Of a stretch of 64,000 nucleotides of DNA, positions 38,170-48,814 are shown piece after piece. The notes under the pieces are model-generated. The model did not search any database. It had not been told where the DNA came from and was given only the letters and a program-made list of their open reading frames with translations. The stretch spans positions 5,134,001 to 5,198,000 of the forward strand of contig NC_064034.1 of assembly GCF_932526225.1 (NCBI RefSeq), written 5' to 3'. The stretch comes from Nematostella vectensis (Eukaryota; Cnidaria; Anthozoa; Actiniaria; Edwardsiidae). A program made the position numbers and the translations under genes. Position 1 is the stretch's first letter. Each line of letters starts with the position of its first letter.

Positions 38170-39120
38170 GGCTACGTTTGAAACAATGGGCTGTAGGATA
38201 GCTTTATTGCAAAATGTCAATGATGTCTACTCGTGTCTTGGTAAAGTGTCGAACAAACCACGTTTTCATAGCTCAACTGGTTGTATTTGCCTTGTTTTGC
38301 TCCTCCAGCGGTTTATGTTAGCTATAGCGCTATATGTGACCGCCACCGCCTGGTGACGCCTAATGGCGCGTTTTTTCCATTCATCTGGAAAGGCATAGCG
38401 ATTTCTTTGGCGCAAAAATTTAAAGTTTTTACGAAAGTGGCGAAGGAAGGCGGATCGGTCCTTCAACAAGCGAGGATTATGTTCTTTCATACTTTGGGCC
38501 CCAAAATTGTAAAAGTGACCGCAAACGCTAGCAGATGAAGTCCATGAGCAAAGAGAAAGCTTAAATTAATAGCCCATTGCAAAATTACGCTGCACTGCTC
38601 TTGAAGAAAAGCTTTAAATCCAGACCATGTGTCCATTATGTTTCATTTGCTGTAGTTTTAGCACAGATATCAATTGTCAATTGTTAACCGTCAAATAACG
38701 GGCAACCCAATGACTCTTTTTTAAGCCTTTATTTGATAACAAATAATGCATGCTGAGCAGAATACTAAAGGAAAAACTAGAAAGAGATAAGATATAAGAA
38801 GGAAATAAGATTTGAATCAGATCAAATTTAACGAATTCAGCCAGCCAGCCTTCCCCCTTCTCTCCTTGATTCATTTCCCTCAATATTTTTTCGCTGTCAG
38901 TTAGGTTATGCTCGATTTTTTTATTGGATCTCCACTTTGCTTTTGCAACAAGGTTTTTTCTAAAGATCTTGGCTTGGTGGATTTTCAAATTTTTTTACTT
39001 ATTTTGGTAGGTCACAAGCCTTATAAACAAGTACATGGACGGACATGCCAAAGGTATAAAGTTTTCCAGCCCCTCTACTTTATAATTGTGTTATATAACG
39101 GGCTCATTTTTCATAGTTTC
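38170..39120. other. Stretch without recognised gene
   Basis: Overlapping open frames at 38266-38538 on opposite strands (74 and 85 codons) have no recognisable motif. The rest is AT-rich. Confidence 0.35.
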
Positions 39121-39126
39121 TTCTGA

Positions 39127-39439
39127 TCAATGGTAGAAGCCGCTCAAAGCACATTGGATAACCACGACCAATAAAAACATTTCAATATGCGCATGTCCTG
39201 CATCACTGCATGGTAGCTCCGCTGTCCAAGCTTGAGCCGTTGTTCGTGCCTTTCCATCACCCTTATTGTTGATAAATGCGAGAACTGGGTTCGAGTCTGG
39301 TGTCGAGCTTGGGTCCTGAGCGAGGACGATGGCGCTGCAAAAGGGGTTGACGTCATCAAGCTCATCCGGGACATCGAATGTTGAGTTGCAGTGGGCATTG
39401 GCTATGGCTGCAGTGCATTCTCGTGTGTAGTCGTATTCT
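39127..39439 (-). CDS. Possible terminal exon of a GPI-anchored extracellular protein
   Basis: After an acceptor-like TATTCCAATAG, a frame of about 103 codons runs to a stop at 39127-39129. It encodes EYDYTRECTAAIANAHCNST, then DVPDELDDVNPFCSAIVLAQ, a Pro/Ser-rich linker, AWTAELPCSDAGHAH, and a hydrophobic end MFLLVVVIQCALSGFYH. Cys spacing, an N-x-S/T site (NST) and a terminal hydrophobic tail after small residues resemble a GPI-anchored ectodomain. I do not recognise the family and found no upstream exon with certainty (a 21-nt open block at about 40012-40032 has splice-like flanks). It could also be a pseudo-exon. Confidence 0.35.
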
Positions 39440-40342
39440 CTATTGGAATAACGAAAATAGTAAATCGGTTATCAAAATGGGCTGACGAAATAAAAAAAAA
39501 GGGGTGAGTCATCTGAGTCTAGATCAAGTCCGATGGAGTAGCATTAGAACTTTTAGCATGTATGATAAATGTTGCCCTGCTGAATAGACGCACATGTTTT
39601 ATTATTAAAGTCTACTCCCATTTGCATGATTCCTGTAGTTTGATTGGTTCGCTTCTCGCTATCTATCAGTTGTATACAGGAATAATTTAGCTCAATGAAA
39701 AGAAAATGGATTCCGGGTACCGCGAGGTCCCGAGGCCGACTGCATCGGTTAATAGGTGGCCCTTGCAACTTTGACTCAAGCTGATAAATCTATAAAAAAT
39801 ATCTTCAAACAGAAACAAACAAAAATAACGGGGAAATACACTTTAACGCCTTAAAATACGCAAACAAATCAAGATCATTTCTATTCAAGGTAGAAGCCCG
39901 AACACCTGTCAATGGAAGAATAACAGCGAAGATATGACAACGACAGTAATAACAATAACAAACTTCTACAAGTAGGCAACAACGACAACAAATGAGTTTA
40001 TCTATTTTACCTTTGGGACTTGTTATGCTGCCTGTTAATCGATATACAAATATAGAGACTGCAAATTTATGTAATATACAGACGCTGTCGAACATTCGAA
40101 GAATATTAAAATATGAATTATACAAAAACAAAAATATCCCATGCGCGAATAATAACCATATTTAAAATGCGCACTAAGCAAAATTCGGGCAACTCGAACT
40201 CCTTGTAAAAAAAATTAATTCTAAAAGTTTTATTTCCTTTGACTTACAAGCCGAAATTTTGAATATCTTTTCAAGGATACCAGAGGGAAACGTAAACCAA
40301 GACGCTTTTATTTTGCTTTCCTCATAAACAAAGCCTTACGGC
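39440..40342. other. Stretch before the segmental duplication
   Basis: AT-rich, with no recognised gene or repeat. It forms unique flanking sequence to the left of the first copy of the 11-kb duplication, whose homology begins at about 40343. Confidence 0.4.
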
Positions 40343-40755
40343 ATGTTTTACCCCGATTGGCAATCAGCGGGATGCATACCGTGCTTGCATAAATTTCGTA
40401 GATTCAGTGTGGAGCAACTGCAGAATACCCGTCCACAAAGAGTTAACAATCAGATTTCACACCTCGACTTCTCGAGACAGTAACTGCGGGATGCGGGATA
40501 ACAGCCTGTGTCCGGACAACATTAATTTATAAGGGATACGAAGGTAAGTTCACAAAAAACCTCAGCTTTTAAGGATTGAAAGAAGGTATAAAGGCTATAT
40601 AATAAGTACTTACGTAAGGGTTAAATACCGATGACGGATGCAGTTCACCGTATAAGAAGATGGCGGTTTACAGAGAGAATTGAGAGAAGTTTGGTCAAGT
40701 AACCGAGGGAGACGACAGTAGTTCTGCGTTTCGCGAGCGGACCGGTGCCACTTTT

Positions 40756-40986
40756 ATGCTACCAGAAGACTTTTTTGCGGTGGATTTCTTCCTGATACTG
40801 TTTCCAGAAGAACTGATTCAACATATAGTCTTTGAAACAAATAGATATGCCCGCCAGTGCCAACAAACGAAGCCCGAGAGATCGATAGCGATAGCGCTAT
40901 ATCGAACATTATCACTGATATCTGATATTGAGATTAGGATATTATCATTGTTTTCCTCTAATTGTATGCTATTAGATAGTGGTTAG
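40756..40986 (+). pseudogene. piggyBac-type transposase N-terminal fragment (copy 1)
   Basis: The 76-codon frame contains VDFFLILFPEELIQHIVFET and NRYARQCQQTKPE, the characteristic start of the piggyBac transposase domain (FFxxFFPxELIQHIVxxTNRYA). It runs into the adjacent satellite and stops, with no catalytic Asp residues, so it is a truncated relic. Whether the ATG at 40756 is used is unknown. Confidence 0.75.
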
Positions 40987-41009
40987 ACCCCTTTCCTCTC
41001 CTCTCCTCA

Positions 41010-41490
41010 TCCCTCGATATTGTGTTATTTTCGGAGATCATCTTATTTAATCTACTAGACGTCTATTTGGATACCCTCCTTCCCTCTGCTGGGCCCTCGA
41101 TATTGTGATACTATCGGAGACTATCTTATTAGAATCTACTAGATGTCTATTTAGATACCCTCCTTCTTTCTGCTGGACCCCTCGATATTGTGCTATTATC
41201 GGAGATTATCTTATTAGAATCTACTAGATGTCTATTTAAATCCTTCTCTTTCTTCTGCTCTACCCCTCAATATTATGATACTATCGGAGATTATCTTATT
41301 AGAATCTACTAGATATCTATTTAGATACCCTCCTTCTGCTGGGCCCTCAATATTATGATACTATCGGAGATTATCTTATTAGAATCTACTAGATATCTAT
41401 TTAGATACCCTCCTTCTGCTGGGCCCTCGATATTGTGATATTATCGGAGATTTTCTTATTATCATCTACTAGAAGTCTATTTAGATACCT
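41010..41490. repeat. 85-97-bp satellite, copy 1 (about 5 units)
   Basis: Units contain CCCTCGATATTGTGATACTA, TCGGAGATTATCTTATTAGA and TCTACTAGATGTCTATTTA, then a CT-rich spacer with TCTGCTGG. The array follows directly after the piggyBac fragment. Confidence 0.92.
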
Positions 41491-41912
41491 TGGATGCGGG
41501 AAACACCCCGGGGACTACGTGCAACTATAATTTCTTAAAAGCTTATTTAATAACTTCCAGTTTATAATATATTTGCATCATTTCTACTCGGGTGACTAGA
41601 ATTTCCCACTGATCGGACCTATCCGCCTCCGCCAAGGGTGTCAGCGATGTTCCCAGATGAGTTCAATAGTGTCCCATGATGCCTCATTCCACTGTAAGTT
41701 AGCTGAGTGTTGCTGCTGCGTCACTATCTCGTTCCTAGAGCCCACGTACCTTTAGACCAGCTGCAAATTCACGCATGCGCAGAAACTAAACACGTGACCT
41801 CGGGGAAGTACGCTATTGAATCTACATATCCCGCGAAACCCCGCGAGAAAAAAAGGAAGAGAACGACTCTTTAAGATTTCGGTGTTACCATTTTGTTTCA
41901 GGTCCCGTTTTG

Positions 41913-42839
41913 ATGAAACGCAAGCTTTACCAACTCCTGTGCAGAGCACGGCCAAGACTTGTTATTCTGTTCGCACTGTTTACTGGACTTGTATACTTTA
42001 GTCTTCTGAACACCATAACTGTCAAAGAACTTACTTTGGGACACAAAGATGATAGACACAGGACGAAACTGATCTCCAGTAAGACCTGCCACTCTAAAGT
42101 AAATCTACTGATCCTAGTATCGAGCTATGTTGGCAACGCTGCCAGGAGGAAAGAAATCCGCTTTACCTGGGGTACGGATTTTTTGCCAACACCCCGATGG
42201 AGAACAGTGTTCCTCATAGGCGCTAACGATAACCAAGAGGAGATGAGACTGATGGCAGCTGAAGATAGACTCTACGGTGACCTGATTACGAGCGAGTACA
42301 GGGAGGGTTTTTTTAATATGAGCTATAAAGTAGCAATGGGTTTTGAGTGGGCGATGCGCTACTGCCCGTTTGATTTCATGCTCAAGTCGGACGATGATGT
42401 GTTCGTGAACCCGTACGCGATGCTACAGTACTTAGCCAAGTCAGCTCCACGAAGTAACCTGTACATGGGGAATCCCATGATTTTCAGCCCTGTTCTCCGG
42501 TCCGGTCGTTACGCTGTGTCGGAACAAGAGCTAAACAAGACGTATTTTGAACCGTATTGTAGTGGCGGCGGCATACTGATGTCTTCAGATGTGGTCAGAA
42601 AATTCATGGAGTTTTACGATGTACAGGCGCCGCTTAAAATAGACGATGCCTACTTGGGTGAGCTTGCTAAGAAAGCGGGAGTCCCTGTGAAGGAAAATGG
42701 CAACTTCCGTATGTACGAGGACAGCTGCGTCTTCCGTAATTGGACCTTAGTTCAGCATCCTGCAAAGGGCGATTGCCTTCAGAAACTGTATAAAGGGTTG
42801 CAAGACGTGCTGTCCACGTACGATCTGTACAGTATATAG
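41913..42839 (+). CDS. Beta-1,3-galactosyltransferase-like (GT31), copy 1
   Basis: 308 codons, single coding exon, ATG at 41913. A TTTTGTTTCAG acceptor 11 bases upstream suggests a 5'-UTR intron. It is a type II membrane protein: a short basic N-terminus (MKRKLYQLLCRARPR) and a hydrophobic anchor (LVILFALFTGLVYFSLL) precede a lumenal catalytic domain. Family motifs seen: RRKEIRFTWG, the metal-binding DDD in FMLKSDDDVFVNP, YCSGGGILMS and the downstream KIDDAYLGELAKKAGV. GT31 enzymes transfer Gal or GlcNAc in beta-1,3 linkage in the Golgi; the exact donor and acceptor cannot be told. One N-glycosylation-type site is NMSY. The length is typical for the family. Codons and motifs are intact, so the gene looks functional. 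AATAAA at 43153-43158 may be its poly(A) signal. Confidence 0.93.
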   Translation: MKRKLYQLLCRARPRLVILFALFTGLVYFSLLNTITVKELTLGHKDDRHRTKLISSKTCHSKVNLLILVSSYVGNAARRKEIRFTWGTDFLPTPRWRTVFLIGANDNQEEMRLMAAEDRLYGDLITSEYREGFFNMSYKVAMGFEWAMRYCPFDFMLKSDDDVFVNPYAMLQYLAKSAPRSNLYMGNPMIFSPVLRSGRYAVSEQELNKTYFEPYCSGGGILMSSDVVRKFMEFYDVQAPLKIDDAYLGELAKKAGVPVKENGNFRMYEDSCVFRNWTLVQHPAKGDCLQKLYKGLQDVLSTYDLYSI

Positions 42840-42859
42840 CAGGCAAAAGTCAGCAAAGT

Positions 42860-44235
42860 AATAATTACCAAGCAATTAAAATAAGATCTGACTTTTCCCA
42901 AGCAATTAGAGAGACGATCTATTCTACGGACTATGGTAGGCAAAACTCAAAATATTTTTTCTAGCAATAACATGTAGAGTTTTACCAAACACATACGATC
43001 GCAGTAACATATACGTTTTCTATGGTCTTAATTAGCAGTCAAAAATCTGTATTACACCAATCATTTTTATTCATCCTAGAAAGAAATTATTTTTTTCAAT
43101 TATGAAAACTTGGAGTCTATCTATAGCGGGTTTGGCATGGTAATCAGGTAAAATAAATGGAAAAAAGAGTGTGATGAAACCCAATAAGCGTAACACAAAT
43201 CACGACTATGATAACTACAAATAAATCTCAAACGCTTCGAATTGCGAAGTCCTATATGTCATAGGCGCTTGTTTAAAAGCTCTAACGTAAACTCCATTTC
43301 TTATTAATCATTTGGTACTACAAAATTCGCCAATAGATGGCTTTTTTTTCGAAAAGTGTTCGAAATTTGTTTCAATGATAGGCTTTTGTTTTTAATACCG
43401 TGTGGCCAAGTGTCGCCACATCTTACCAAGAATAAATTTTGAAACTTTTGTTTGATTGAAACAGGGGGCCCTCTTATTGATGTAGAGGTGACAATCACTA
43501 TACAAATCATCATTATTAGAAAGCATTGGAGCAAAACGTTGTCTGAAAGATAAACCTTGGTTTGTTATATCTAAGAATTTAAGAGTTTCATAAACATATT
43601 TATTTGTGTAATTATGACACATCTGTTTTGGGGGTTTACTATTGAAGCCTTATTTTCTCGTTAAATTTATTAGGGTGATGAAAGTGTTAAGTACTTCACA
43701 TTCGCCCGCTACCGATGAAACTGCATAAAAGCAAACGTTTTCTAATTTTTTATTTAAAGGAATTGGCAGAATTTTAACCCCCCCCCCCCCCCCCAAAAAA
43801 AAGGAGAGTTTGTGCTTCTCATCAGTGTTATAATCAGTGTTATAACATAGCATTTAGGCAAAGAGTAAAAATTATACATATATTTAAAGGTGGTATTTTA
43901 TGGCAGAAATAAATGTTGATTCTTTTCAGCGCAACACAGGGGCCAAGACAAATTGTGGATATACCTGAAATATCACAGGTATCCCAGTTAACCCTTTCCG
44001 CAAGGCTCACTTTTATTTAAAAGACTTTTTTTATTCTGGTTACTGGTACTGGTTACAGCTGCAGAAAAAAGTTCATAGCTGTCAACAATTATTGTGCACG
44101 ATAAGTGAAAAGTGATAATTGCTTCCTCCCAAAGCGTTTTGTTTGTATAGAGGAAAGGAATACCGGCAATCTGGGAGTAAACCTCGCAAAGCTGAGAGTG
44201 GGCGGGGAGACTTTGGAATTTCATAGACATGGAAA
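42860..44235. other. 3' flank of GT31 copy 1 without further genes
   Basis: Short frames of 60-90 codons on the minus strand (for example 43304-43622 and 43988-44257) are conserved in copy 2 only because the DNA is nearly identical, and they have no recognisable domain. A C16-A7 homopolymer pair at about 43778-43801 corresponds to about C10-A14 in copy 2 (55972-55995). Confidence 0.45.
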
Positions 44236-45465
44236 CACGTTTCGCATAGATAAACAATTAGCAATAATTGGCAATTACTAATCTACGTCGGGACCACTTC
44301 GCGTAGATAAACAATTAGCAATAATTGGCAATTACTAATCTATGACGGGACCACTTCGCGTAGATAAACAATTAGCAATAATTGGCAATTACTAATCTAT
44401 GACGGGACCACTTCGCGTAGATAAACAATTAGCAATAATTGGCAATTACTAATCTATGACGGGACCACTTCGCGTAGATAAACAATTAGCAATAATTGGC
44501 AATTACTAATCTATGACGGGACCACTTCGCGTAGATAAACAATTAGCAATAATTGGCAATTACTAATCTATGACGGGACCACTTCGCGTAGATAAACAAT
44601 TAGCAATAATTGGCAATTACTAATCTATGACGGGACCACTTCGCATAGATAAACAATTAGCAATAATTGGCAATTACTAATCTACGTCGGGACCACTTCG
44701 CGTAGATAAACAATTAGCAATAATTGGCAATTACTAATCTATGACGGGACCACTTCGCGTAGATAAACAATTAGCAATAATTGGCAATTACTAATCTATG
44801 ACGGGACCACTTCGCGTAGATAAACAATTAGCAATAATTGGCAATTACTAATCTATGACGGGACCACTTCGCGTAGATAAACAATTAGCAATAATTGGCA
44901 ATTACTAATCTATGACGGGACCACTTCGCGTAGATAAACAATTAGCAATAATTGGCAATTACTAATCTATGACGGGACCACTTCGCGTAGATAAACAATT
45001 AGCAATAATTGGCAATTACTAATCTATGACGGGACCACTTCGCATAGATGAACAATTAGCAATAATTGGCAATTACTAATCTACGTCGGGACCACTTCGC
45101 GTAGATAAACAATTAGCAATAATTGGCAATTACTAATCTATGACGGGACCACTTCGCGTAGATAAACAATTAGCAATAATTGGCAATTACTAATCTATGA
45201 CGGGACCACTTCGCGTAGATAAACAATTAGCAATAATTGGCAATTACTAATCTATGACGGGACCACTTCGCGTAGATAAACAATTAGCAATAATTGGCAA
45301 TTACTAATCTATGACGGGACCACTTCGCGTAGATAAACAATTAGCAATAATTGGCAATTACTAATCTATGACGGGACCACTTCGCGTAGATAAACAATTA
45401 GCAATAATTGGCAATTACTAATCTATGACGGGACCACTTCGCGTAGATAAATAATTAGCAATGGT
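44235..45465. repeat. 57-bp minisatellite with 399-bp higher-order period (copy 1, about 21 units)
   Basis: Unit: CGCGTAGATAAACAATTAGC, AATAATTGGCAATTACTAAT, CTATGACGGGACCACTT. A variant unit with CGCATAGAT and CTACGTCGGG occurs at 44243, 44642 and 45041, exactly 399 bp (seven units) apart, so three heptameric higher-order repeats are stacked. AATTGCCAATTATTGCTAATTG-type symmetry makes each unit partly palindromic. Confidence 0.95.
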
Positions 45466-45477
45466 TAGCAATCATTA

Positions 45478-45502
45478 ATCCGCTGTCTATCGACAGCAGC
45501 GG
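45478..45502. repeat. Stem-loop after the 57-bp array
   Basis: CCGCTGTC-TATC-GACAGCAGCGG can fold into a stem of about 8 base pairs with a short loop. The same structure is at about 56590-56613 in copy 2. Confidence 0.55.
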
Positions 45503-45583
45503 GACTGGGGCCTTTCATAGAAACGAGTGGGAACCTTGCAATTAGACACCCGTCTGTCCTGTGGTATACCGAGCGTTCGAAGG

Positions 45584-45913
45584 ATGAGGTGCGGAAAGGA
45601 TTATTGCGGGTGGCTAAAGGTCGGCCACGAAAACACGGGCGGCCAGAGGTGCATGGACACCTACTGCAAGGTGCACCTCCAAAGGCTCCGTGAGGGCAGC
45701 CCCCTCCCCGTGCCGTGCTGGATCTGCGGCATAGGGACGCAGTCGGAGACGCGGTTGTGCCGCCCCTGCGGAGCGAATCTTGTAGGGCAGAGGATGCGCG
45801 GCATCAAGAGGCGCGCTCGGGAACGGTTCGAACAAATTCCTCACTTGCCACCTTCTAAGCCGAAATCCACAACTTATTCTAGATACGGTTACGCGATTTC
45901 ACAACATACATAA
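45584..45913 (+). CDS. Small Cys-rich zinc-binding-like protein, copy 1
   Basis: The open frame extends upstream to about 45527, but the first ATG is at 45584, giving 109 residues. It may be one exon of a larger gene. Visible pairs are CGKDYC, then QRCMDTYCKVHLQRL, PCWICGIG and RLCRPCGA: closely spaced Cys and one His that suggest two zinc sites, followed by a basic tail (GQRMRGIKRRARERFEQ). I do not recognise a named family. In this copy a Cys found in copy 2 is Gly (NTGGQRC against NTCGQRC). Local GC content is much higher than in the flanking DNA. It sits among transposon fragments and could belong to one. Confidence 0.5.
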   Translation: MRCGKDYCGWLKVGHENTGGQRCMDTYCKVHLQRLREGSPLPVPCWICGIGTQSETRLCRPCGANLVGQRMRGIKRRARERFEQIPHLPPSKPKSTTYSRYGYAISQHT

Positions 45914-46145
45914 CGGCGAGTGTTGAATTCACGGACAGGCAAAATGCGTTTTGAGGCAAACATGGCATCTAATAAACGAATCTAAACATTTTGTCATGAG
46001 GTTCCACCCGGCTAAACAGAATCTTCTAAAGATTCTTATAAAAAACTGGCAACTTATCACGGATCTCAGCCTCATACGGCTAAAATCTTTAATGAACCTA
46101 TAGTCTCTTATAGAAAGGAGAAACCGCTTTTAGACTTTTAAGTCA

Positions 46146-46363
46146 GAGCCACAATCTCCCATAAAGGACAAGGTATCAAAGCAGATTTATTTACAATTGT
46201 GGCGGGTGTGGCTGTTGGCAATATTACACAACAAACTCGCTCATGCCGCAAGTGTCACAAAGGCAATACAGACTGCTACACAAGTGCTTCTGTCCTCAAC
46301 CAGCTGAATCGAGCCTACAAGATAGAGATGCGAAATAAATCAAAACCGAGTAGAAAAATATAA
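46146..46363 (+). pseudogene. Cys-containing coding remnant between the small ORF and the Mutator fragment (copy 1)
   Basis: A frame ending at about 46363 encodes TIVAGVAVGNITQQTRSCRK and continues CHKGNTDCYTSASVLNQLNR to a stop. The upstream part is out of frame. It resembles the end of a mobile-element protein with a zinc-like CxxC...C pattern. The equivalent copy is at about 57256-57474. Confidence 0.3.
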
Positions 46364-46479
46364 TTTGTAGCTACAATTTCTTATATACTCTTCAAATCCA
46401 TGGATTTATCTGTTTTATTTTTCATCGATAGCGTTATATAGCACGCCACGTGTTCACAAAAAATTGTGGGCTTTAACCT

Positions 46480-46826
46480 TCACATTGCCGCTAGAGATGT
46501 GAATCCTTTAAAAAACTCTGCCAGACTTTTCATGAACACAAGCCGATAGCCTTCTGCTGGTTCTGAAGATCCTACAGAAGCATATTCCTCTCCAGAATCA
46601 TCATCATCTGTTACTTGAAGCTTCCTCTTAGATGCCGAGGGGACGGGAGGAGTGAGTTGAGCGTCTTCGCTCGCTTCCACATCGAGATCAGACACGAAAG
46701 CTATCTGTGGCTCGCGATCCTCATCCTTTTTCTTCCAAGAAGGCTTCGCTTTAAACCCAGATCGCTTTCTACTTCTTTTGTTTGCTCGAACCCGCCATTT
46801 GGAGCCGATCGGATCGCCCTAAGGCA
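46480..46826 (-). pseudogene. Basic/acidic N-terminal segment of a mobile-element protein (copy 1)
   Basis: The minus-strand frame reads SKWRVRANKRSRKRSGFKAK, then PSWKKKDEDREPQ, an acidic Ser-rich stretch (DDDDSGEEYASVGSSEPAEG) and YRLVFMKSLAEFF. A basic K/R-rich start followed by an acidic linker and a YRL..L..L motif is what I would expect ahead of the Mutator-like transposase domain found in animals. The rest of such a protein does not follow in this orientation. There is no ATG at the start of the frame. Confidence 0.35.
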
Positions 46827-47008
46827 TAATTTTCGTAGATATATAATTCGGTGTAGAAAGCGTGTGGCAAGTGATAATGTTCTAGTGATCTTTGAACACA
46901 ACTGCCAAACCACCAGGCCTTGCTTCTTTGTAAAATCGGAGTGGAACACTCTCTCTGGAGGACTGTTGGAGTGTACGAATTGGAATGACACCGAATGTTT
47001 TAATTTGC

Positions 47009-47142
47009 TTGCGAGAAAACGCCTAAAATTGCATTGTTTTGACTTTCGTTGCTATGGTAACGGAAAAACAAAGGTCGAGAGCCCTGTAGAAAATCATTCA
47101 TAACACGGAAAGTAATAAAGAAATTGAATTGAAACTTTCTAG
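47009..47142. repeat. Direct repeat pair member A (partner at 51593-51725)
   Basis: TTGCGAGAAAACGCC, TTGCATTGTTTTGACTTTCG, TTGCTATGGTAACGGAAAAA and AAAATCATTCATAACA occur in the same order at 51593-51725, with a few substitutions. The same pair is found in copy 2 at about 58120-58252 and 62706-62838. It flanks the Mutator relic and the long-TIR element. Confidence 0.8.
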
Positions 47143-47149
47143 GAAGAGA

Positions 47150-47804
47150 AGGTCTTGCAGGGATCTGTGAGATCTTTGACATGCCACTTCCTGTCCATCC
47201 AATGCTTGGGCTGCACATGATGCAGTGCTATACGAGCAGCATCTTGTTGTGGTAAAGGAGGAGACAGAGAAAAACCAGCGAGAACTGAAGGACTACTTGG
47301 CTGAAAATGAACTCGAGTCAGCCTCAGTAAGTTTCAATGGCAATGAGCCAAACGAGGCTTTACCTCTAAACAAGAGGCAGCGTTTGCTATCAACACTGAA
47401 GCAGGGAAGGTGCTTGACTATGCTGTTGTATCAAAAGAATGCAACGCCTGCAATATTCAAAAGAAAAAGCTGTCTGATGAGGACTTTGAAAAGTGGGCTG
47501 AGACACATGAATGCCAGGGAGGGTATGATGGTTCCAGTCCTAGCTTGGGAAGAGCATTTGCTAAAATTATATGGGACAAAAGTAAAAATGTTGGACTGGA
47601 ATACAGATATACTGTATGGTATCTGATGGCGACTCTAAAGCTCATGAGGAGGTTTGTACCACTTATGGAGTGTGTGATACCTGCCAAAAGTATGATGCAA
47701 TGAAGTACAAGAAGTACAGAAGAGCCACCAAGAAAGTGACTCTCAGAATTGAGGATGGTCACCTTGCCAAAGAGGATACCACATATGAGGCTGGTGGATT
47801 TTAA
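47150..47804 (+). pseudogene. Mutator-like transposase fragment (copy 1)
   Basis: Three frames together resemble the animal Mutator-like transposase domain: a LAGICEIFDMPLPVHP start, AGKVLDYAVVSKECNAC, the HECQGGYDGSSPSLG segment and SDGDSKAHEEV near the end. Disabling changes include a one-base deletion at about 47200 relative to copy 2, a TGA where the family has Trp after VSFNG, and a frameshift between YTVW and SDGDSK. It is therefore a relic. It runs on the plus strand, opposite to the putative N-terminal segment at 46480-46826. Confidence 0.75.
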
Positions 47805-48814
47805 GCCCAAGAACACATGTTTTTTAAGCAAATTAGCTGGAAGACCTTGTAAATAGACTCAGGACCACTCTAAGTAGAAAATATAACTAACAAAGTACAT
47901 GTATAGAACATTTAATGCTAAATGATCACGATTTTTAACTTTAACGGCCATTTTCTCAAAATGTGGTTTTCCGCTGGGTTAACTACTGCCCATTCTCATA
48001 ACTTCTCTAATAAATGATATTTTTGGCTAATATTTTCAGGGAGAACTCTATTATGTATTTACTATGCAATGAATGATTTAGAATATCAGTTGCTCACCAA
48101 AAAAATAATCCTTCCTTTTTTTGCCTTTTCAATTGTTTTATTGAGCTGTTGCTAAATTCTGGATCATAAAAATTGAAATCTAAATCATTCATTGTATAAA
48201 TCTACCATTTTGTTTTTCAAAATAATCTTTGATTTGAGAATATTTAATAAACCAAAGCCGCTAGAAAAATGGGCAGTGAGGGGTGCCATTTTGTGGTACT
48301 TCAAGTACTCCATTAATAATTAACTCAAAAATAGTTATATATTAATGACATTAGTATATAATAAAAGCCAAAGCCTTCATGATTCCATTGATGTATAACA
48401 TGCCTTTATTCTTTTATTTTAAAGGTTTCAAATATTTATTTTAAAAATGCTCAATTTTTGGTCGCAATGTGACTGTAATCCCCCCTTAATATCTTTAGAG
48501 GAGAAATATTCACGCTTTACTTGACTACGTACGCGTGTAGAAGGAATTTGACCCTGCTAACAAAACCACAATTTGACAGATAGTGCTTGTTGTCAATTAA
48601 CACCTTGGCTACTAGATAAGGCTCTGACAAAACAAATAGATTAGTGCAGTGACACGAATAGGGAACTGTTCCTTATTCAAGTTAGTTTTCGCGAATAAGG
48701 AAATGGAATCTCCCGTTTTAAGACTTATCCGAATAAGGAAAAAACTATAAAGAGGATTGTCAGTGTTTGCTCATCATTTCTCAATAAAGGAAATGAAATT
48801 TCATAACGCCCGAT

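Noticed and set aside
41752-42092. Short minus and plus ORFs overlapping the start of the GT31 gene
   Set aside because: Shadows in other frames of the clearly coding 308-codon gene and its 5' flank.
43304-44264. Minus-strand ORFs conserved between both block copies
   Set aside because: The conservation only reflects near identity of the whole duplicated block. They have no domains or codon-type changes.
44235-45465. CRISPR-like regular repeats
   Set aside because: The 57-bp units are contiguous, with no unique spacers, and the genome is eukaryotic. The same reasoning excludes the other arrays.
47225-47831. Overlapping plus and minus ORFs of 97-133 codons in the Mutator region as separate genes
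   Set aside because: They are frame fragments and shadows of one broken transposase. The 124-codon minus ORF is the antisense shadow.
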